Shown: positions 10,065 to 23,300, counted from the stretch's first letter. The stretch is 64,000 nucleotides of DNA from Latrodectus hesperus (GCA_037975125.1 CM075852.1:10916814-10980813); one strand, 5' to 3'. Numbers and translations are program-made. Notes: generated by a model not told the origin, from the sequence alone.

Positions 10065-10809
10065 TATTCTCAGTACAGATTGTCGTATATTTTATTCACA
10101 CCTCAGGTATAATTACTAGTTCTTCAAGATAAAAAAGGATTGAATTTCCGTAAAAGTTTGAAAATAGGAACCCATTTTTTGGGGGGATGATAAGTCTTAG
10201 GATTGATTTTAGGACTCACCCTAACCTAGCGCTAAGATACAACTCTTCAGTGCGGAAGGTTCAATTCCAGCCACTGTTGAACAACTGGAGAAGGATGTTG
10301 CGTTTCTGGTTTCTACATCTGTAAGGGTGGGTGCTTGAGAATTTTGCAGAATTTTTCTCTTGAAAACTTTGAATATGCCTTATTGTTTATGAAAAGCTCT
10401 TCTGAAGACAATTGCGTGTTATATGTTAAATGCCTTACAACAGTTTTTGGCCGTTAAGAGTCCACTATGTAGTGCCATAGATTCGATTCTTACCTCTGCT
10501 AAACAATGATAAATGGATGATGCTGTTCTGCTATTTGCCTGCATGCCTCTAGTGGAAATTTTCCATGTTATTACCCATGTTATTTCCATGTTATACATGA
10601 ACTCGATCCCCTTTAAAGAAAAAAAATTTGTCCGTAGCATTATGATGGGGATGTTAGAAGACCATTTCAACGCTTATCAACTGCTATACTCTACACCAAA
10701 TAAAGGCAGTGTTAAAACAGTTCAGTATGACCCATCAGTAAAACCACAGTCTTCAGATCTCTCACCACCTCAGTCTTCATTCCTATTTGACATCTGAATA
10801 ATGATTCGG

Positions 10810-10812
<3 letters not shown>
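10065..10812. other. No gene supported; one B-box-like motif
   Basis: GGTTCAATTCC at about 10259-10269 matches a pol III B box, and upstream CTAACCTAGCGCTAAG could be a worn tRNA-like head, but no cloverleaf closes. The 94-codon plus-strand frame at 10513-10797 shows no recognisable domain. Confidence 0.4.

Positions 10813-10813
<1 letters not shown>

Positions 10814-10861
<48 letters not shown>
10814..10861. repeat. (AT)n microsatellite, ~48 bp
   Basis: Pure AT tract immediately left of the 40-bp minisatellite. Confidence 0.97.
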
Positions 10862-10867
<6 letters not shown>

Positions 10868-10873
10868 TAATGA

Positions 10874-11490
10874 AAAACACTAAGAAACTGGTTGGAAACG
10901 GAAACTCTTGGTGATAAGCACTAAGAAACTGGTGAAAACTGGAAACTCTGGTGATAAGCACTAAGAAATTGGTGGAAACGGGAAACTCAGGTGATAAGCA
11001 CTCAGAAGTTGGTGACAACTGGAAACTTAGGTGATAAGCACTAAGAAACTGGTGAAAACAGGAAATTCTGGTGATAAGCACTAAGAAACTGGTGAAAACT
11101 AGAAACTCTGGTGATAAGCACTAAGAAATTGGTGGAAATGGGAAACTCAGGTGATAAGCACTCAAAAGTTGGTGACAACTGGAAACTCTGGTGATAAGCA
11201 CTAAGATATTGGTGACAACTGGAAACTCTGGTGATAAGCACTAAGAAACTGGTGAAAACTAGAAACTCTGGTGATAAGCACTAAGAAACTGGTGAAAACG
11301 GGAAACTCAGGTGATAAGCACTCAAAAGTTGGTGACAACTGGAAATTCTGGTGATAAGCACTAAGATATTGGTGAAAACTAGAAACTCTGGTGATAAGCA
11401 CTAAGAAATTGGTGGAAATGGGAAACTCAGGTGATAAGCACTAAGAAACTGGTGAAAACTAGAAACTCTGGTGATAAGCACTAAGAAACC
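10874..11490. repeat. 40-bp minisatellite, about 15 copies
   Basis: Tandem units of exactly 40 bp built around GGTGATAAGCACTAAGAAAC and TGGTGAAAACTGGAAACTC, with variants (CTCAGAAGTTGG, CTAAGATATTGG) that alternate along the array. Because 40 is not a multiple of 3, all three minus-strand frames cycle through a 40-residue pattern. The three overlapping minus-strand frames seen here are therefore by-products of the repeat and not genes. Confidence 0.96.
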
Positions 11491-12829
11491 TTCTGAGTTA
11501 CTTCCTTTCAAAATGTGAATTCGCCAACTCTCTAAGAGAACCGCTCCCAGCACAAATCGCATTGAATCCTTAAAAAGAAATCGTACAAAAACGCTCAACT
11601 ATTGGGGCATTCATTGGACAGCGTCAAACTAAAGCATTTATTATATATTTTATAGCATTTTTATATAAAAAAATTGATATATTAATATCACTATTTGATT
11701 TTTATTATTCTTGTATAGAAAAAGGATCATAATAAATGTAAATGTAGATATGTGTTAATAGGAGGGGGGAAATATAAAGAAATAAATTCATAATTCCAAT
11801 TTTTTTGCCATACCTTTTCTTATCGTAACTTCTTTTACATTAGAAATATATTTTAACTTTTTTATTATTAATGTATTATTCTTTTTATGAACACTTCATT
11901 AATTATAAATAATAAAAATATTTTGAAGCTTCAAAATTTTAATGTAAGTAAAAATAAAGTTTTAATGTCTTCCATGTGTTTTTTAAATTTTTGGTATATT
12001 GGAAAAATGAGAAATTAATTTTAAAATCAATTAGAGAATTATATTATTAGGAATATTATTTAGTTATTGCAGATAATTTTTTGTGATGGCATATAAATAA
12101 AATCTTATTTATAAAATTGGTGAATATTTATTGTTCTGTTATAAATGTATACATTTTCCGGGAAATCAAGAATGAAGCAACTTTATATTTTTCTAGTGGC
12201 AAATATATTGTTTTATCTAAAATGCACAAAAACAAATTGCCCTTTCTATTATTTCGCAGGTTTTATCTCCCAAAATATTTTAACAAAAAATCTTCACAAC
12301 ATTTTTTTTAAAAGTTTAAACCATCGAAAAAGTTCAATAAAAATGTATATGTAATCAAACTTAATTTACAATATTTAATCTACTTTTTAAGATATTATTG
12401 AATATTTTGGGAAATTATCTGCAAAATAAGTAAAATGGACCCATCAAAAAAAATTAACGCTAAAATTAAGTTTTAAAATTAAGAAAATAAAGTTTTTTAA
12501 GAGGCTTTAAATAAAAACTGAAATTAAAACAAACACTTCTGCATTAAGGTTCCATTTTGCAGTTTAGAAATGGCACGTAAAAAAATTTAAATAATTTTTT
12601 CCCACCTACAAATCGCTTGATGAAGTTTTAGAACAATAAAAACATTCAATAAGAGGCAAAATTTATTTTCTCGAAATTATCACATATTCAGTTTTCTAAT
12701 TAAAAAATTTTAATTCTGAATGACTTTTAACCACAAAATGACTCGGAAATAAAGTAATTAAATTAAAGAAAAAACGAAATACACAAACATTTCCATGAAT
12801 AAGTGAACAGGAATGTGTCCTTTTATTCT
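11491..12829. other. Very AT-rich DNA, nothing supported
   Basis: Long poly-A/T-rich sequence with only short frames, no recognisable repeat and no RNA gene. Confidence 0.6.
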
Positions 12830-13200
12830 TTGAATCTTCTAAGAGTTAGTGAAAGGGCACTAACTCTTTTCCATAGAACGTTATTCTTTCTGGTAGGAAA
12901 GAATCGAAATTCATGGCTTACCACCGGTATTCCCCTTTTTTTCCCACTGGAATCTGTGTCCACAGCGTTCGTTTGAGAAGGAAGAGCTCGGACCCAGATA
13001 ATGAAATAAAGGGTCAAAGAAGAAGTAAAAAAAAAGAAAGTGGCAATGCCATTAAGCACATGTCGCTCGATGGGCTTTTAATGCGGACGCCATTACTTCT
13101 ACTAACGACCGAATCTCCGGCATTTGTTCCATCAAAGACACACTGGCTCAAGTCAATTCCCAGGACAGGCCATCCATACTTTCCAGCTTCTGCTTAAGTC
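12830..13200. other. Complexity island with a perfect 11-bp hairpin
   Basis: A higher-GC patch inside very AT-rich DNA. AAGAGTTAGTG (12841-12851) pairs perfectly with CACTAACTCTT (12858-12868) around a 6-base loop. To the right lie TGGGCTTTTAATGCGGACGC and CATTACTTC, homeodomain-type motifs. The open frames on both strands show no domain. A regulatory element is a possible but unproven reading. Confidence 0.3.
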
Positions 13201-13960
13201 GTAGAATCGCATCCTTTATAAAGTTTTATTAAATTCTGGAGTGAAACAAGCATAATTAAACAGAATACTTTCAATTATAATTCCGGTGCTTCGCCTACCA
13301 GTTTTATTATGTAAGCTTATAAATTTATACAGTATGGTCGTTCAGACAATTTTATTCATAAAACATTTCAAAAGATCTGAAAATTATTGATATTCTAGAG
13401 CATATTGCTAACCTAAATAAAAAATTCTACGATAAAGGAATTAACTGCACAGATGGTGCATTTAATCAAGTTTTTCGCTATGAGTAGCTCATAGAAGACT
13501 GTAAATATAGGCCAATCGCCAGACATTATTTAGATGAATATATTTAATATAATTTTTGTATATAGAGTATATAGCCTTACTTAACTTCATATTACTCTTC
13601 ATTTATTCAGGATTATTTCTTATTTTTTTCTATTTTCACTGCATATAACAATTTTATTTTAACTTATTTAATTTTATTATTTCCTCTATTCTCGAATAAA
13701 ATAAAAATTTTCAACTCATTTCAAGAAAAAAAAAATTCAACTCATTGCTCTGCCCCTCAACTCTCTGCTGATTGGCTCTCACCACCAAGACTCGGTTCTT
13801 CACGCTTCAAGACTAGCGTTCCTGTCAGTACCGCAATGTCTTCCTTCAAGGACTTATCACAGATGAAGAAGTAAAGGCCTAATCCGCAGGCCGACACTTC
13901 GTAAAGGAAAATGGATACCGATAGATACAATTTTATTCAAATCTCATTGAAATGTTTTAA

Positions 13961-14947
13961 CCCCTTAACTGTGACATATATTTCAGAAAAATGGACCAAA
14001 AATTGAAATTTTTTTGACTGTCTTAATTTTATTCTTTATATTATTATAAGAGTTAGAAAATGCTTTTTTATTACAAAAATAAAGTTTTATATACAATAAC
14101 TACTATATTTATAATTTTTACATACACATAAAACATTGATTACACATACATGTTATTCATATTGAGCAAATTAAACGAAATTTTGAAGCTAAATATTACT
14201 AGTATAAACTAGTATAATATAAAAACATAACAATATGATTTTCAATACATAAATTTTACAAATCTTTTACAGTATGGTATACCCAAAACAAGGTACTGCT
14301 AGAAAGCCTATATATTGCACTTTTTACAATAAACTCTTGTCTCATGCCTTATTCTCTTCCCTTGTTCATCGGTTTTACGACAGCATATAAAACACTGCCT
14401 GGTTGGAGTAGATTTTTTTCCCCATTGATGGGATGTGTTCTGGAAAGTGACAACCTTTGAGGAGCAGTAAGCTTACACTAGGACGCCCTGGTCCTGGTAG
14501 TTGAACATTTGGTTTATTAAGCTCAACAACTAACTTTCTGAAGTTCATATTTTTCGCACCTCCTGCTGAAGTATGCAAAATAAAGGAGTTATTTATATAA
14601 CGTCTGGTGTAGGAGATGGAAAAATATTTTCTAGTAATATTTTTTACCTCCTTTTCTAGCAACCGGGAAGTCTGTAAGATGTTGATCGACTTTAACATCA
14701 CTTCCCATAGTGTTGTTGTAGTCATGGACTACCTTCAGAACTAAAATTGGAATTGGTAAAAAACTAGGACCACTTGTGTCATTTATTAGGAAAATAGGGA
14801 ATTAAGTATCCTAAAGTAGAAACGAACTCAGCTCGGACTTCAAAAAATAGAAACGTTAATTTTTCTTCTGCCCGAACTCAGTTCGGGCATCACAAATACT
14901 GCACGCAGTAATTGCCCGAACTGAATTCGGGCGACACTGGCAAGGGG
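13961..14947 (-). mobile_element. piggyBac-like deletion derivative in a TTAA site
   Basis: TTAA lies at 13957-13960 and 14948-14951, the piggyBac target duplication. The ends read CCCCTTAACTGTGAC on the left and, inverted from the right, CCCCTTGCCAGTGTC: 11 of 15 identical. Near the right end are palindromic motifs TGCCCGAACTCAGTTCGGGC (about 14870) and GCCCGAACTGAATTCGGGC (about 14914), possible subterminal transposase-binding repeats. The element is 987 bp, against roughly 2.4 kb for complete elements; only the C-terminal part of the transposase remains, on the minus strand. Confidence 0.72.
14290..14740 (-). pseudogene. piggyBac transposase C-terminal remnant
   Basis: Minus-strand translation across frames gives VVHDYNNTMGSDVKVDQHL, the conserved DYN-MG-D-DQ block next to the last catalytic aspartate of piggyBac transposases. 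Then come FPVARKGGKKYY and IFFHLL, and finally a Cys-rich tail with paired cysteines (CFICCRKTDEQGKR then YCKKC). Several stops and frame changes make it non-functional. Where family members have MGGVD, this copy has GSDVKVD, so the block is worn. Confidence 0.72.
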
Positions 14948-15054
14948 TTAAGAGAGATATTCAAAGAAGTAAAAATCATGTGAAATACGTAATCTTTGCA
15001 GCAAAAATAGTACAATTATTACAATTTATTATTTTTATAGATATATTCCTTTTG

Positions 15055-15257
15055 TTGTTGTTGTTGCTTATCCCCGACTGGCGTGACAGTACCATCACAC
15101 CAGCCCCATGAATCCAAAAATAGTCAGTCTCTCAAGCACCACCTCCGGTCTCAACTCCATGTCCCCTCTCTCACACCCAATGCACTAGTGGGGTGTAAGA
15201 GCAGCTTCTGTTGATACAGAGTACCTGGAGCACCCAAGGCAGAACCCAAGGGTAAAA
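15055..15257 (-). mobile_element. SINE-like element, family F, with (CAA)n tail
   Basis: The left end is (TTGTTG)n, which is a (CAA)n tail on the minus strand; the body is higher in GC than its flanks. ATTCCTTTTG (15045-15054) and ATTACTTTTG (15258-15267) match at 9 of 10 bases, a likely target-site duplication. No second copy occurs in this window, and the pol III boxes are not clear, so family status is tentative. Confidence 0.55.
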
Positions 15258-15267
15258 ATTACTTTTG

Positions 15268-18200
15268 TGAATTGAATTACAGAACAATGTCTTGAAAATT
15301 ATTCCTTCTTGTATTTTGCAAATATCGATTCCTTGAAGCCAATATAGAAAAAATACTTGAATTCGGAATATAGCAACTCTCAGTTTATTTGCAGAGTATA
15401 CCGATTTTCTTTGGCAGAAGGCTAAAGTATTTACTGCAAGTTTGGATACTAAAAGAATTATCTTAGATTCAACTTTAAAATTTGAAAAGATTTTGGATAA
15501 AATTATAAAACCTAAGTTTTACTAAAATCATATTTGTGAATATTTTTACAGAGATGGGAAATTATATTTTAAGTAATTCATGCATATCTATTATGAACTG
15601 TAGATGTGCTTATTATGAAGATAAAATATCGAAAATAAGCCTAAACCATATTTTTCGTTCATATACCTAAGAAATACATGAAAACTAATATTATTATAAG
15701 GAAACATCATTACAGATATAATAATTATCGTCAAATAACTTAAAATTTTTCCAACAAATTATTTTGAGAATATGTTTATCGGTTAAAAAAAGTATTCTTA
15801 ATTTTTTTTGTTTGTTTTTCATGCATTTGTAATTCACTAAGAATTTAAAATGTTTTTTTTTTGTTTTGTTTAGTAGAGTACATGCATATTGTTTTCAAAA
15901 AAAATCGAGGAAAAATTAAAGGTAAAATTAAACACGATGAGGTAAAATTAAAAAATATATATTTGTTTGTGCTTATAAAAAATACTTTTTCATAAAAACA
16001 GTATTCATTATGAAATCTTCCGGTGAAGATTCTCATCAAATATTAAAAGATAAAAAATTGGCGTTGAGTGTAGAATTGGGTACCCCTTTATTTTGGTGAA
16101 ATATTTGGCGATAAATCTTGGGGATAAAATTTAATTTTTGGTAACCCTATCTTAGTTTTTGTGTAGCAGCCATCTTGTTAGTCACACCTTGGCGCCAATC
16201 TTTGCGTCAAAAAAATCAAGAGGTATTCGATTGTAAACTTTGGTCAAAAATTGATGAAACAAGTATATTTGAAAAATTAATAATAATTATAGTAGACATC
16301 ATTGTTAATTATATCGTCCAAACGAAGCACTGTTGATGCTCAGAAAACTCCATTTTTGATTTTGCGTTTGTTCTTATCTGGTGCAATGAGTGACTATTAC
16401 ATCTTAAAATATCATAAAGTGCAGCGTGGTACCAAAAGTTCTTTAGTGAAGAACTATGTGTGAGCGTGATTGTTCTTGTAAATAGAATGGCAGAAAAATT
16501 TCTGAGACTTTTCAGTATACTTGGAGTTTTTAAGAAAATGTATTATATTTATTTTATTTTCCTATAATTCTTTTTTTTTTCAAAATGTGTCAAAATAGTA
16601 AGAAATTTTATAAGATGATTTAAAAACTATTATTTTGAACACAGAATGTATACACGAAATGATACATTGTGTGTGTGTGTGAAAATAGTCACTATGCATC
16701 GGTTCATCTGTTGCTTATTTGCATTCTATCTATTTTCAAGATTAAATAACTATTTCAATTTTTTCCTCTAATTTAAGAAGTTCTGTTTGACTGATATTTC
16801 AACTAAATTTCTTTATCTTCACACTAAGAAAAATATCACCGTCTTTATTTTTAATTGAATATTTGAAAATTAGAATATGACAATTTCATCAAATTTTCCT
16901 CGATTTTACAGAGAAAGATTTTTGAACAACAAAACTTATTTTTCCACATTAAGCTTTGAGATCTTTTAAAAACTAGCACCAAACCTTTATAATTAAAAGC
17001 AAATTGTTAAAAATACTATAAAAGTAACTCAAAGATATATTAGTATTGTATTTAATGGTATTTTTTTCTAGAAGTTTTTTCTTAACTTTTTAAATTAATA
17101 AATGCTTCATAAACTCTGAAAATCTGAAAATAGCCAAAAAAAAAGTTCTTTATCTTAATGTTATTTTTACCACCTTTGACTTAACCCTTGGTTACAGGTC
17201 ACACTTTAAAAGCATAATACCAAGCATTGAGTAATTAGAAAAGTACAGGACTTGATTAAGCCATTTAGTTTCAATTGTACCTTTTCTTTCTTTTGCCGAT
17301 TCTTTTGTTCACACTGGCGTTAGTAAAAAAAAAGTTCAAGTTGCTGAAAAAGTTCGTCTTAATAAATTACTGAGCCATGCAGCCTTTTTCCGGCTTGAGG
17401 TGGACAGAAACAGCGTAACAAGCCAACTTGTGGGTGAGCAACCCGACCCATTTGCGCAACTCCCATGTTAGTTCGTCAAGAACTTTGAAACGAAGTGAAT
17501 AAATTTCAAAATATATATATATTCCATAACGGCAAACTACAAAGGTTTCATAGGGACATCCTACAGAGCCCACCATCTCAAAAAAAAAAAAAAAGTTCGA
17601 AGAAGAAAAGTTGAGAACATTAAAGGTGGGTTTCTTGTTTCAACAACAGTGAAGGGCGCGTTCGCACTCCTTAATTTATCGACCAAAAAGGCCTAAGTGA
17701 ATAGAGAAAAAAAGATTCTAAAAAGTAATCATAAAATAAAGGAAGCAAAAACGGTGAACAAAAAATATTGAAGATGGTAGAGTGGAGGGGGGGGAATTGA
17801 ACAAAATAAAATAAGGAAGGCGTCGAAAGGTTCTAAGCCATTAAATCGAGTTCAGACAAAATGGAGACCGGCTCGAAATTCGATTACCAAAAAGTTTTTC
17901 GCCTCATCATACAACCCTGACTTCATTACCGAAACAACTGCTGCATCTCTAGTGAACTTGTTGAATGACTGTGGGCCGCCCCAGTTCCTATTAAGTTTAG
18001 AATCTTTTACAATGAGACGAAGTGCTCTAGGTAGAAATAGAACCTCTTGCAGTATCAAGTTGCTTTTCTAAATTAGTACTCTAGCGATAGCAATTAAAAA
18101 AGAGGAGCAGTAATTGGTTCTTTCTAGTAACTTTTGTTTTCATTTTTTGGACTAGCTTGAATAAAATGAGGGAAATCAAGTATTAAATTAGTTGTAATAT

Positions 18201-19049
18201 GAGAACTTTTGAATTTGGAGACTTAAGGAAAGAAATTTTTTTAATTGTGAGAGATTATGTTTGAAAATTATAATTATATTTTAGCAGTTTGATTTTCATA
18301 TATTCATTGAATAGATATAGAATAAATATATTGCTTACAAATAATACCTAACACAAATTGTTAGACCATTACATACCTTGTAATAAATTATATTAATTAA
18401 ATTTCATATTCACACATAATAGATATAAATTATAATGTATTTATTTTTTACTTGGAATATAAATAATATAACCTCCAACATTTCTATTACTAACTAATAC
18501 GAAGATATTTATTTCTTGTAACAAGTTTTCAAAATTAGCTATTTTTATTTAATTTACAATCCATATTAAAAATAAAATGAGTTTAATGAGATTGTGCTTA
18601 TTATACGTAATTTTTAAACTCTTATCTCATTTATGAACATAAAATGATCAACAAATTTAAAAATTCAATTTTAAACTTATGACTTGAATGAAATAAGTGC
18701 CAAAATTTAAAATAATAATTCTCATATTATGAATCATAAAATCCAAAACTACATTGCTTCAGATGTAAGATAATAATTACAGTGTTTATTTTTGAAATTT
18801 TTTTAAAATTATTTTATTACAATTTAAATAAGTAATACTTTATGTTGAAATCTACTTGGCATACATATAGGTAATTAATTTTTTTAATAAAAATAGTATA
18901 TAGTTCGGAAAATAAATTTCATTATTTTCATTTATTTACACAGTTTTTTTTAATGAGTAATTTATTTAAATGATCATTACTTATTTCCTTAAATTGCATT
19001 AAATTTGTCATCTCACAAAATTGTTTTGTAATAGAATTTTATTTAAATG
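15268..19049. other. AT-rich DNA with two complexity patches, no gene supported
   Basis: Mostly low-complexity sequence. Patches at 16140-16260 (with AGCCATCTTG, a YY1-like motif, and TGGCGCCAA) and 17360-17580 and 17850-18060 have more balanced composition. The minus-strand frame at 17852-18058 (68 codons) has protein-like composition but no domain I recognise and no convincing splice sites. Confidence 0.45.
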
Positions 19050-19051
19050 TA

Positions 19052-20353
19052 CAGAGGGTATTAACACATTTTTAGAACGATTTAGATAAAGAATTTTAAA
19101 AAAGTAAATATTTTAAAATAAAAATTTCTGGCAACAGCTTATTATTTGAAATGAAAAATATCGTCTGCTACTTTTAAATTTATTCTTCTTTCAAAATGTC
19201 GCATGTAAACAAGGATTGAAGGATATGTTTTTGCGCTTTCCGAAGAGAAATATTCTTATTCCAGAATTCAAAAACGTTGTGAAATGTGTGGTATTAAAAT
19301 TTCTAAGTGCAAAATAAGCAACATTATTAATCGGACAGGTAAAAACCGTCAATCATTATTTCTACATGGAAAGAAGACTCCAAACGAATATCCGAAAAAC
19401 GTACGTATTGTTTCAAATGTTTCTAAAATGAAATCCCTGGAAACAAGAGAAAATCCGCCAACACTGAAATCACAATTGCAAAGTCCTTATATACATCTGT
19501 AGCAACAATAAATAAGATACTAAACCAATATTTATAACTTAAAAAAGCTAAAAAACATAATGTTCACCAGCTTTTACCGAGACATGTGGCTCAACGCAAA
19601 ACATTTTGTAGAATCCTGTAGGAAAACCATTTAGCAAAAGATAAATGGAAATACATTGCGACCCTTGATGAAGCATGGGTTTACTTAAATGACTGCAGCT
19701 AAAAAAAGGTCCATTTACTATAGAAAATGAGGAGAAAAAAATGTACAAACCTGGTTCCGTCAATGTAAAGAAAGTTTCAGTAAGGGGTTTATGATAGTCG
19801 CAGGTTTCTCCTACAATGGGAAATTAAAAATAAGAGGAGTGGGAAAAAATGTTAAAATCAACTCATCATACTATCAGGAGAAGCTTTTACGTCCAATATT
19901 TACAGAAGAAATTCCACTTCTTTATCCCAATGACTTTCAAAGAGTGAAACTTCATCAAGACAAAGCTACAAGGCATACTTCGAAAACTACCACTGCATTC
20001 CTTGAAAAAATGAAGACTAATACAGCTATGGCATATATACCTTTTCAACATATTCCTGCGAAGTCCCCTGATGTTTCACCTATGGACTATTGTGCCTTTG
20101 GTCTGTTAAAAAGAGCTCATTCTAAACGAAAACCCACCTCGATAGATGGACTCTGGAATGTAGTGGAAGAGGAGTGGAGAGCAATACCCCCGGAAATTTT
20201 ACGAAAAGCTCTTCTGTCAGGGAAATCCCGATGCAGACTTAAAGTCCAGAAGAAAGGCTATCAAATCGAACATTTAAAAAATAGTCTTTACATTTTAAAC
20301 ATTAATAATTTAACGGCCCCGAAATCATTCTAAAAATGTGTTAATACCATCTG
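19052..20353 (+). mobile_element. Mariner-like element with DD41D-type spacing, decayed
   Basis: The left end CAGAGGGTATTAACACATTT (from 19052) and the inverted right end CAGATGGTATTAACACATTT (ending 20353) agree over about 31 bp with two mismatches. TA dinucleotides flank the element (19050-19051 and 20354-20355). Length is 1302 bp, normal for a complete mariner-type element. CAG/CTG termini and the catalytic spacing separate it from the element at 1219-2112. Confidence 0.88.
19195..20333 (+). pseudogene. DD41D-like transposase, frameshifted and interrupted
   Basis: Starting near 19197 (MSHVNK), a frameshift leads into YVFALSEEKYSYSRIQKRCE, a helix-turn-helix region continuing to about 19500. 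The first catalytic aspartate lies in TLDEAWVYLND (codon 19667-19669), followed by an in-frame stop. From 19791 a 180-codon frame carries the second aspartate in LHQDKATRH (codon 19959-19961) and the third in KSPDVSPMDYCAF (codon 20085-20087). Counting gives 41 residues between the second and third. Known DD41D groups (Rosa, VISITOR) share that spacing; mariner proper has 34. Scattered stops make it inactive. Confidence 0.8.
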
Positions 20354-20355
20354 TA

Positions 20356-23300
20356 TTTTTTAAAAAATAATTATATTGCAAAATTACATTACTTTGATTA
20401 ATCTCATTAATATTTTAAGAATTCAAAATTTTGAATAGATTGTGAGTAATTTTTCCATTAACTATCAAATAATAATTATCTAATAATGGGAGTTATCGGA
20501 TAATTGATTGAATTCTTATCAATTATCCACTTACAATCCATTTAAGAAAATTATCCAGTTTAGAAAGTTGTAATATTTTAACAAAACAAGCCATAAGTAT
20601 ATGAATTAATCCATTTATGAATATGAATTGTATATTTTTTACTTAAAATATACTCAATGGATACGAAACATAGTGTTCTCTAGGCGTTATTATCAGTCAT
20701 AGAATTCTGCAAAATTTCTTGAAACACTTTTTGAATCTTGAAGCATTTGGGAAAGATTAACAAGTATAAAAAGTAAAATACAAATATAATATTCAAAGCT
20801 TTTGATAAGGGTTTAAATTCATGACTGTAAATGAATACACAAATTTAAGAATCAAGTTTATAGAAAATATTAATGTTCCTACGTAATTAATCCCCAATTT
20901 CTCATTTAACTTTTACCGTGTTAAAGGTATTTCATTTGTTAAGTATATAGCAATTTTATATGTATGATTTATTTTCATTTACTATTATCAGGAACAATAA
21001 AATAAATCAAAAGCTGGCATGGAGAAATTTTAGTAAGGTACAGACACGTTTTAAAAGATTTATGCTCAAGTAATCAATAGCATAGGGCCCGATTTAGGCT
21101 AATAATGAAGCTCATATATTGGTACGGGTTATTTAAAAAATTAAAGTAATAAGTGTGTGTTATTTAAAACTTATTGAGTGTTGTGTAGATGAAAGACATC
21201 ACTTTGTACTATTCCAGAATAGTGCTGTTTGATGCAAGAAAGGTCACCTTCATTAAATTATTGTACTAAAATATTTAGTAATTCATTGGCTGACGATTTC
21301 AGTGATTCGCGAATTAATGAAGAAATTTCTAGAATTCAAATATTCCAATGTGAAATCTTCCTTGAGGTTTGAGGGATGGAAAAATAATTATTCTAATTCT
21401 GGATCTTTTTATTTTCTATAAATCATAAAAAAATATTCAATGTATGATGTGAGCATATAATATCACTGAATTTAGTAATTTCTCTCTCTTGAAGACGTAA
21501 AAATTAAATAAAACATGATCAAATAACGTACCAGTTCTTATTTTTCTGTAACAGCTCTAAAAAATTTATCACTGCTCCTTAAATATTTAAAAAAAATTTT
21601 CGAAAGTTCAGTTTAAAGGATATGTTTTAATACACTGTTTTGACGAAATTATAAAAATAGACTTATTTTGGAAAAAATTTCAAGTTTATTTCTGTGTTTT
21701 TAGAGATTCAATCTTATTCTCCCATCAAAAGGAATTAATTTCAATAAGCTTCACAACAAAATGACAGCCATTCTTTTAATTGTGGTCTCAAATAAACTTT
21801 CCTACGACGGGATGTCTCCAAGATTCACTTCTGACTGAGATAATCACAAAAGATTTGTCGCCAACGCCTGAAGATCTTCGTTGTTGGAAAGAGGCCAGTT
21901 TACAATTCACGCCTTAAGTATACATCTTGGGTTAATTTACTCTGACCAAGTGTTAACATCCTTCTCATTTTATCATTTAAAGTCTTCTTAATTAAAGGCT
22001 GAGAACAGAATCCTTTCATTCTTAAATCAAACTAGAAAGAATTAACAAGACATAAGCATAAAAAAATTTAGTTAATAAAGATGAAATGAAAACTCTGATG
22101 TCTTTGTAAATGAGTTTAACAGTTTCTATTTCATGACTTCTGGTTTGATTGAATGATGTGAAATATAATATCCGGTCAAAATATGAATGTGAAATATAAT
22201 ATGATATTTGTTCTAAATTTCTTATTATGATGCATGAGGTGTTTCTCATTGGTGACAAAGAGAAAAATACTTATCAATTTTTAAAAGAGTCATAAATAAT
22301 AAAGCGCATGTTTGGAATATTTAATTTTTATCTTCCCTCTTCGTATCTGATATTTAAAAATCATTTTCAATAATAGAATAAATTTTAAGATAAACTTTTG
22401 AATTGGGAAGTGTTTTCACACAGTATTATTAATTAAATTAGTTATGCATGAAAATGTTAAATAATAAGATTTTAATTGATCAAATTAATTATTAATTAAT
22501 CAAACTACGAATTTTACATCTCATTAAAACAGTTCGCACTTGATTTAAAAATAGTTTTCTGATAATTCAAAATTACATCCAAAAACAATTAATTAATAAA
22601 TATTAAAATGCAACCACATGATATATTTGCATGCAAATAAAGCAGCAAATATGAATAAATAAAATGATAAATTATGTAATAAAACAATATAATAAAGCAG
22701 CAAATGTATAATGGGGAAACAAATGCTTTTATAATTTTTAGAACTTATTTAAAAATTTATAAATTTTTGAAAATAATGTATTTGTAGCCGCTGTAATATT
22801 AAAATTGATTATTCTGAGAAATAGATACGCTCTTTAACAAATGCCTAATTTTACACATTATAAAATATAAAATAAACATATATTCAATATAAAACTTCAT
22901 TATTATACTAAATAATCGTTTATTTTCTGTATGTATTATTAGTATGAAAATCTGTATGTATGAAAATCTGTATTAGTATGTAAATCTGTATGTATTATTA
23001 GTATGGAAATATTATTAGTATGAAAATTCATTCACACATTGAAAGAAAGATACCATTTCCTTAACTATGCAAGTTAATCATACAATTTCTTTAATTATGT
23101 AATCCATTTTAAATGTCCGTTATTAAGTTACAGATTAATCTAATGGATTATATTGAATATATTCACAAACGTTACAAGATGAAGGATCACTTCAGCAGTG
23201 CTAACTATTTTCAATCAGTTAATAATTATTGGATAGAGATTGCCAAGTATATGTTATGTTTTGATCAATCAATATTAAACAAGAAAACTTCATTTTAAAA

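Noticed and set aside
10812..11598. Four overlapping minus-strand frames with SSFHQFLSAYH-type repeats
   Set aside because: They are three frames of one 40-bp minisatellite and change frame from unit to unit; no start context or domain.
17852..18058. A 68-codon minus-strand frame with protein-like composition
   Set aside because: No recognisable family, no splice context, and a frame of this length is not improbable in a balanced-composition patch.
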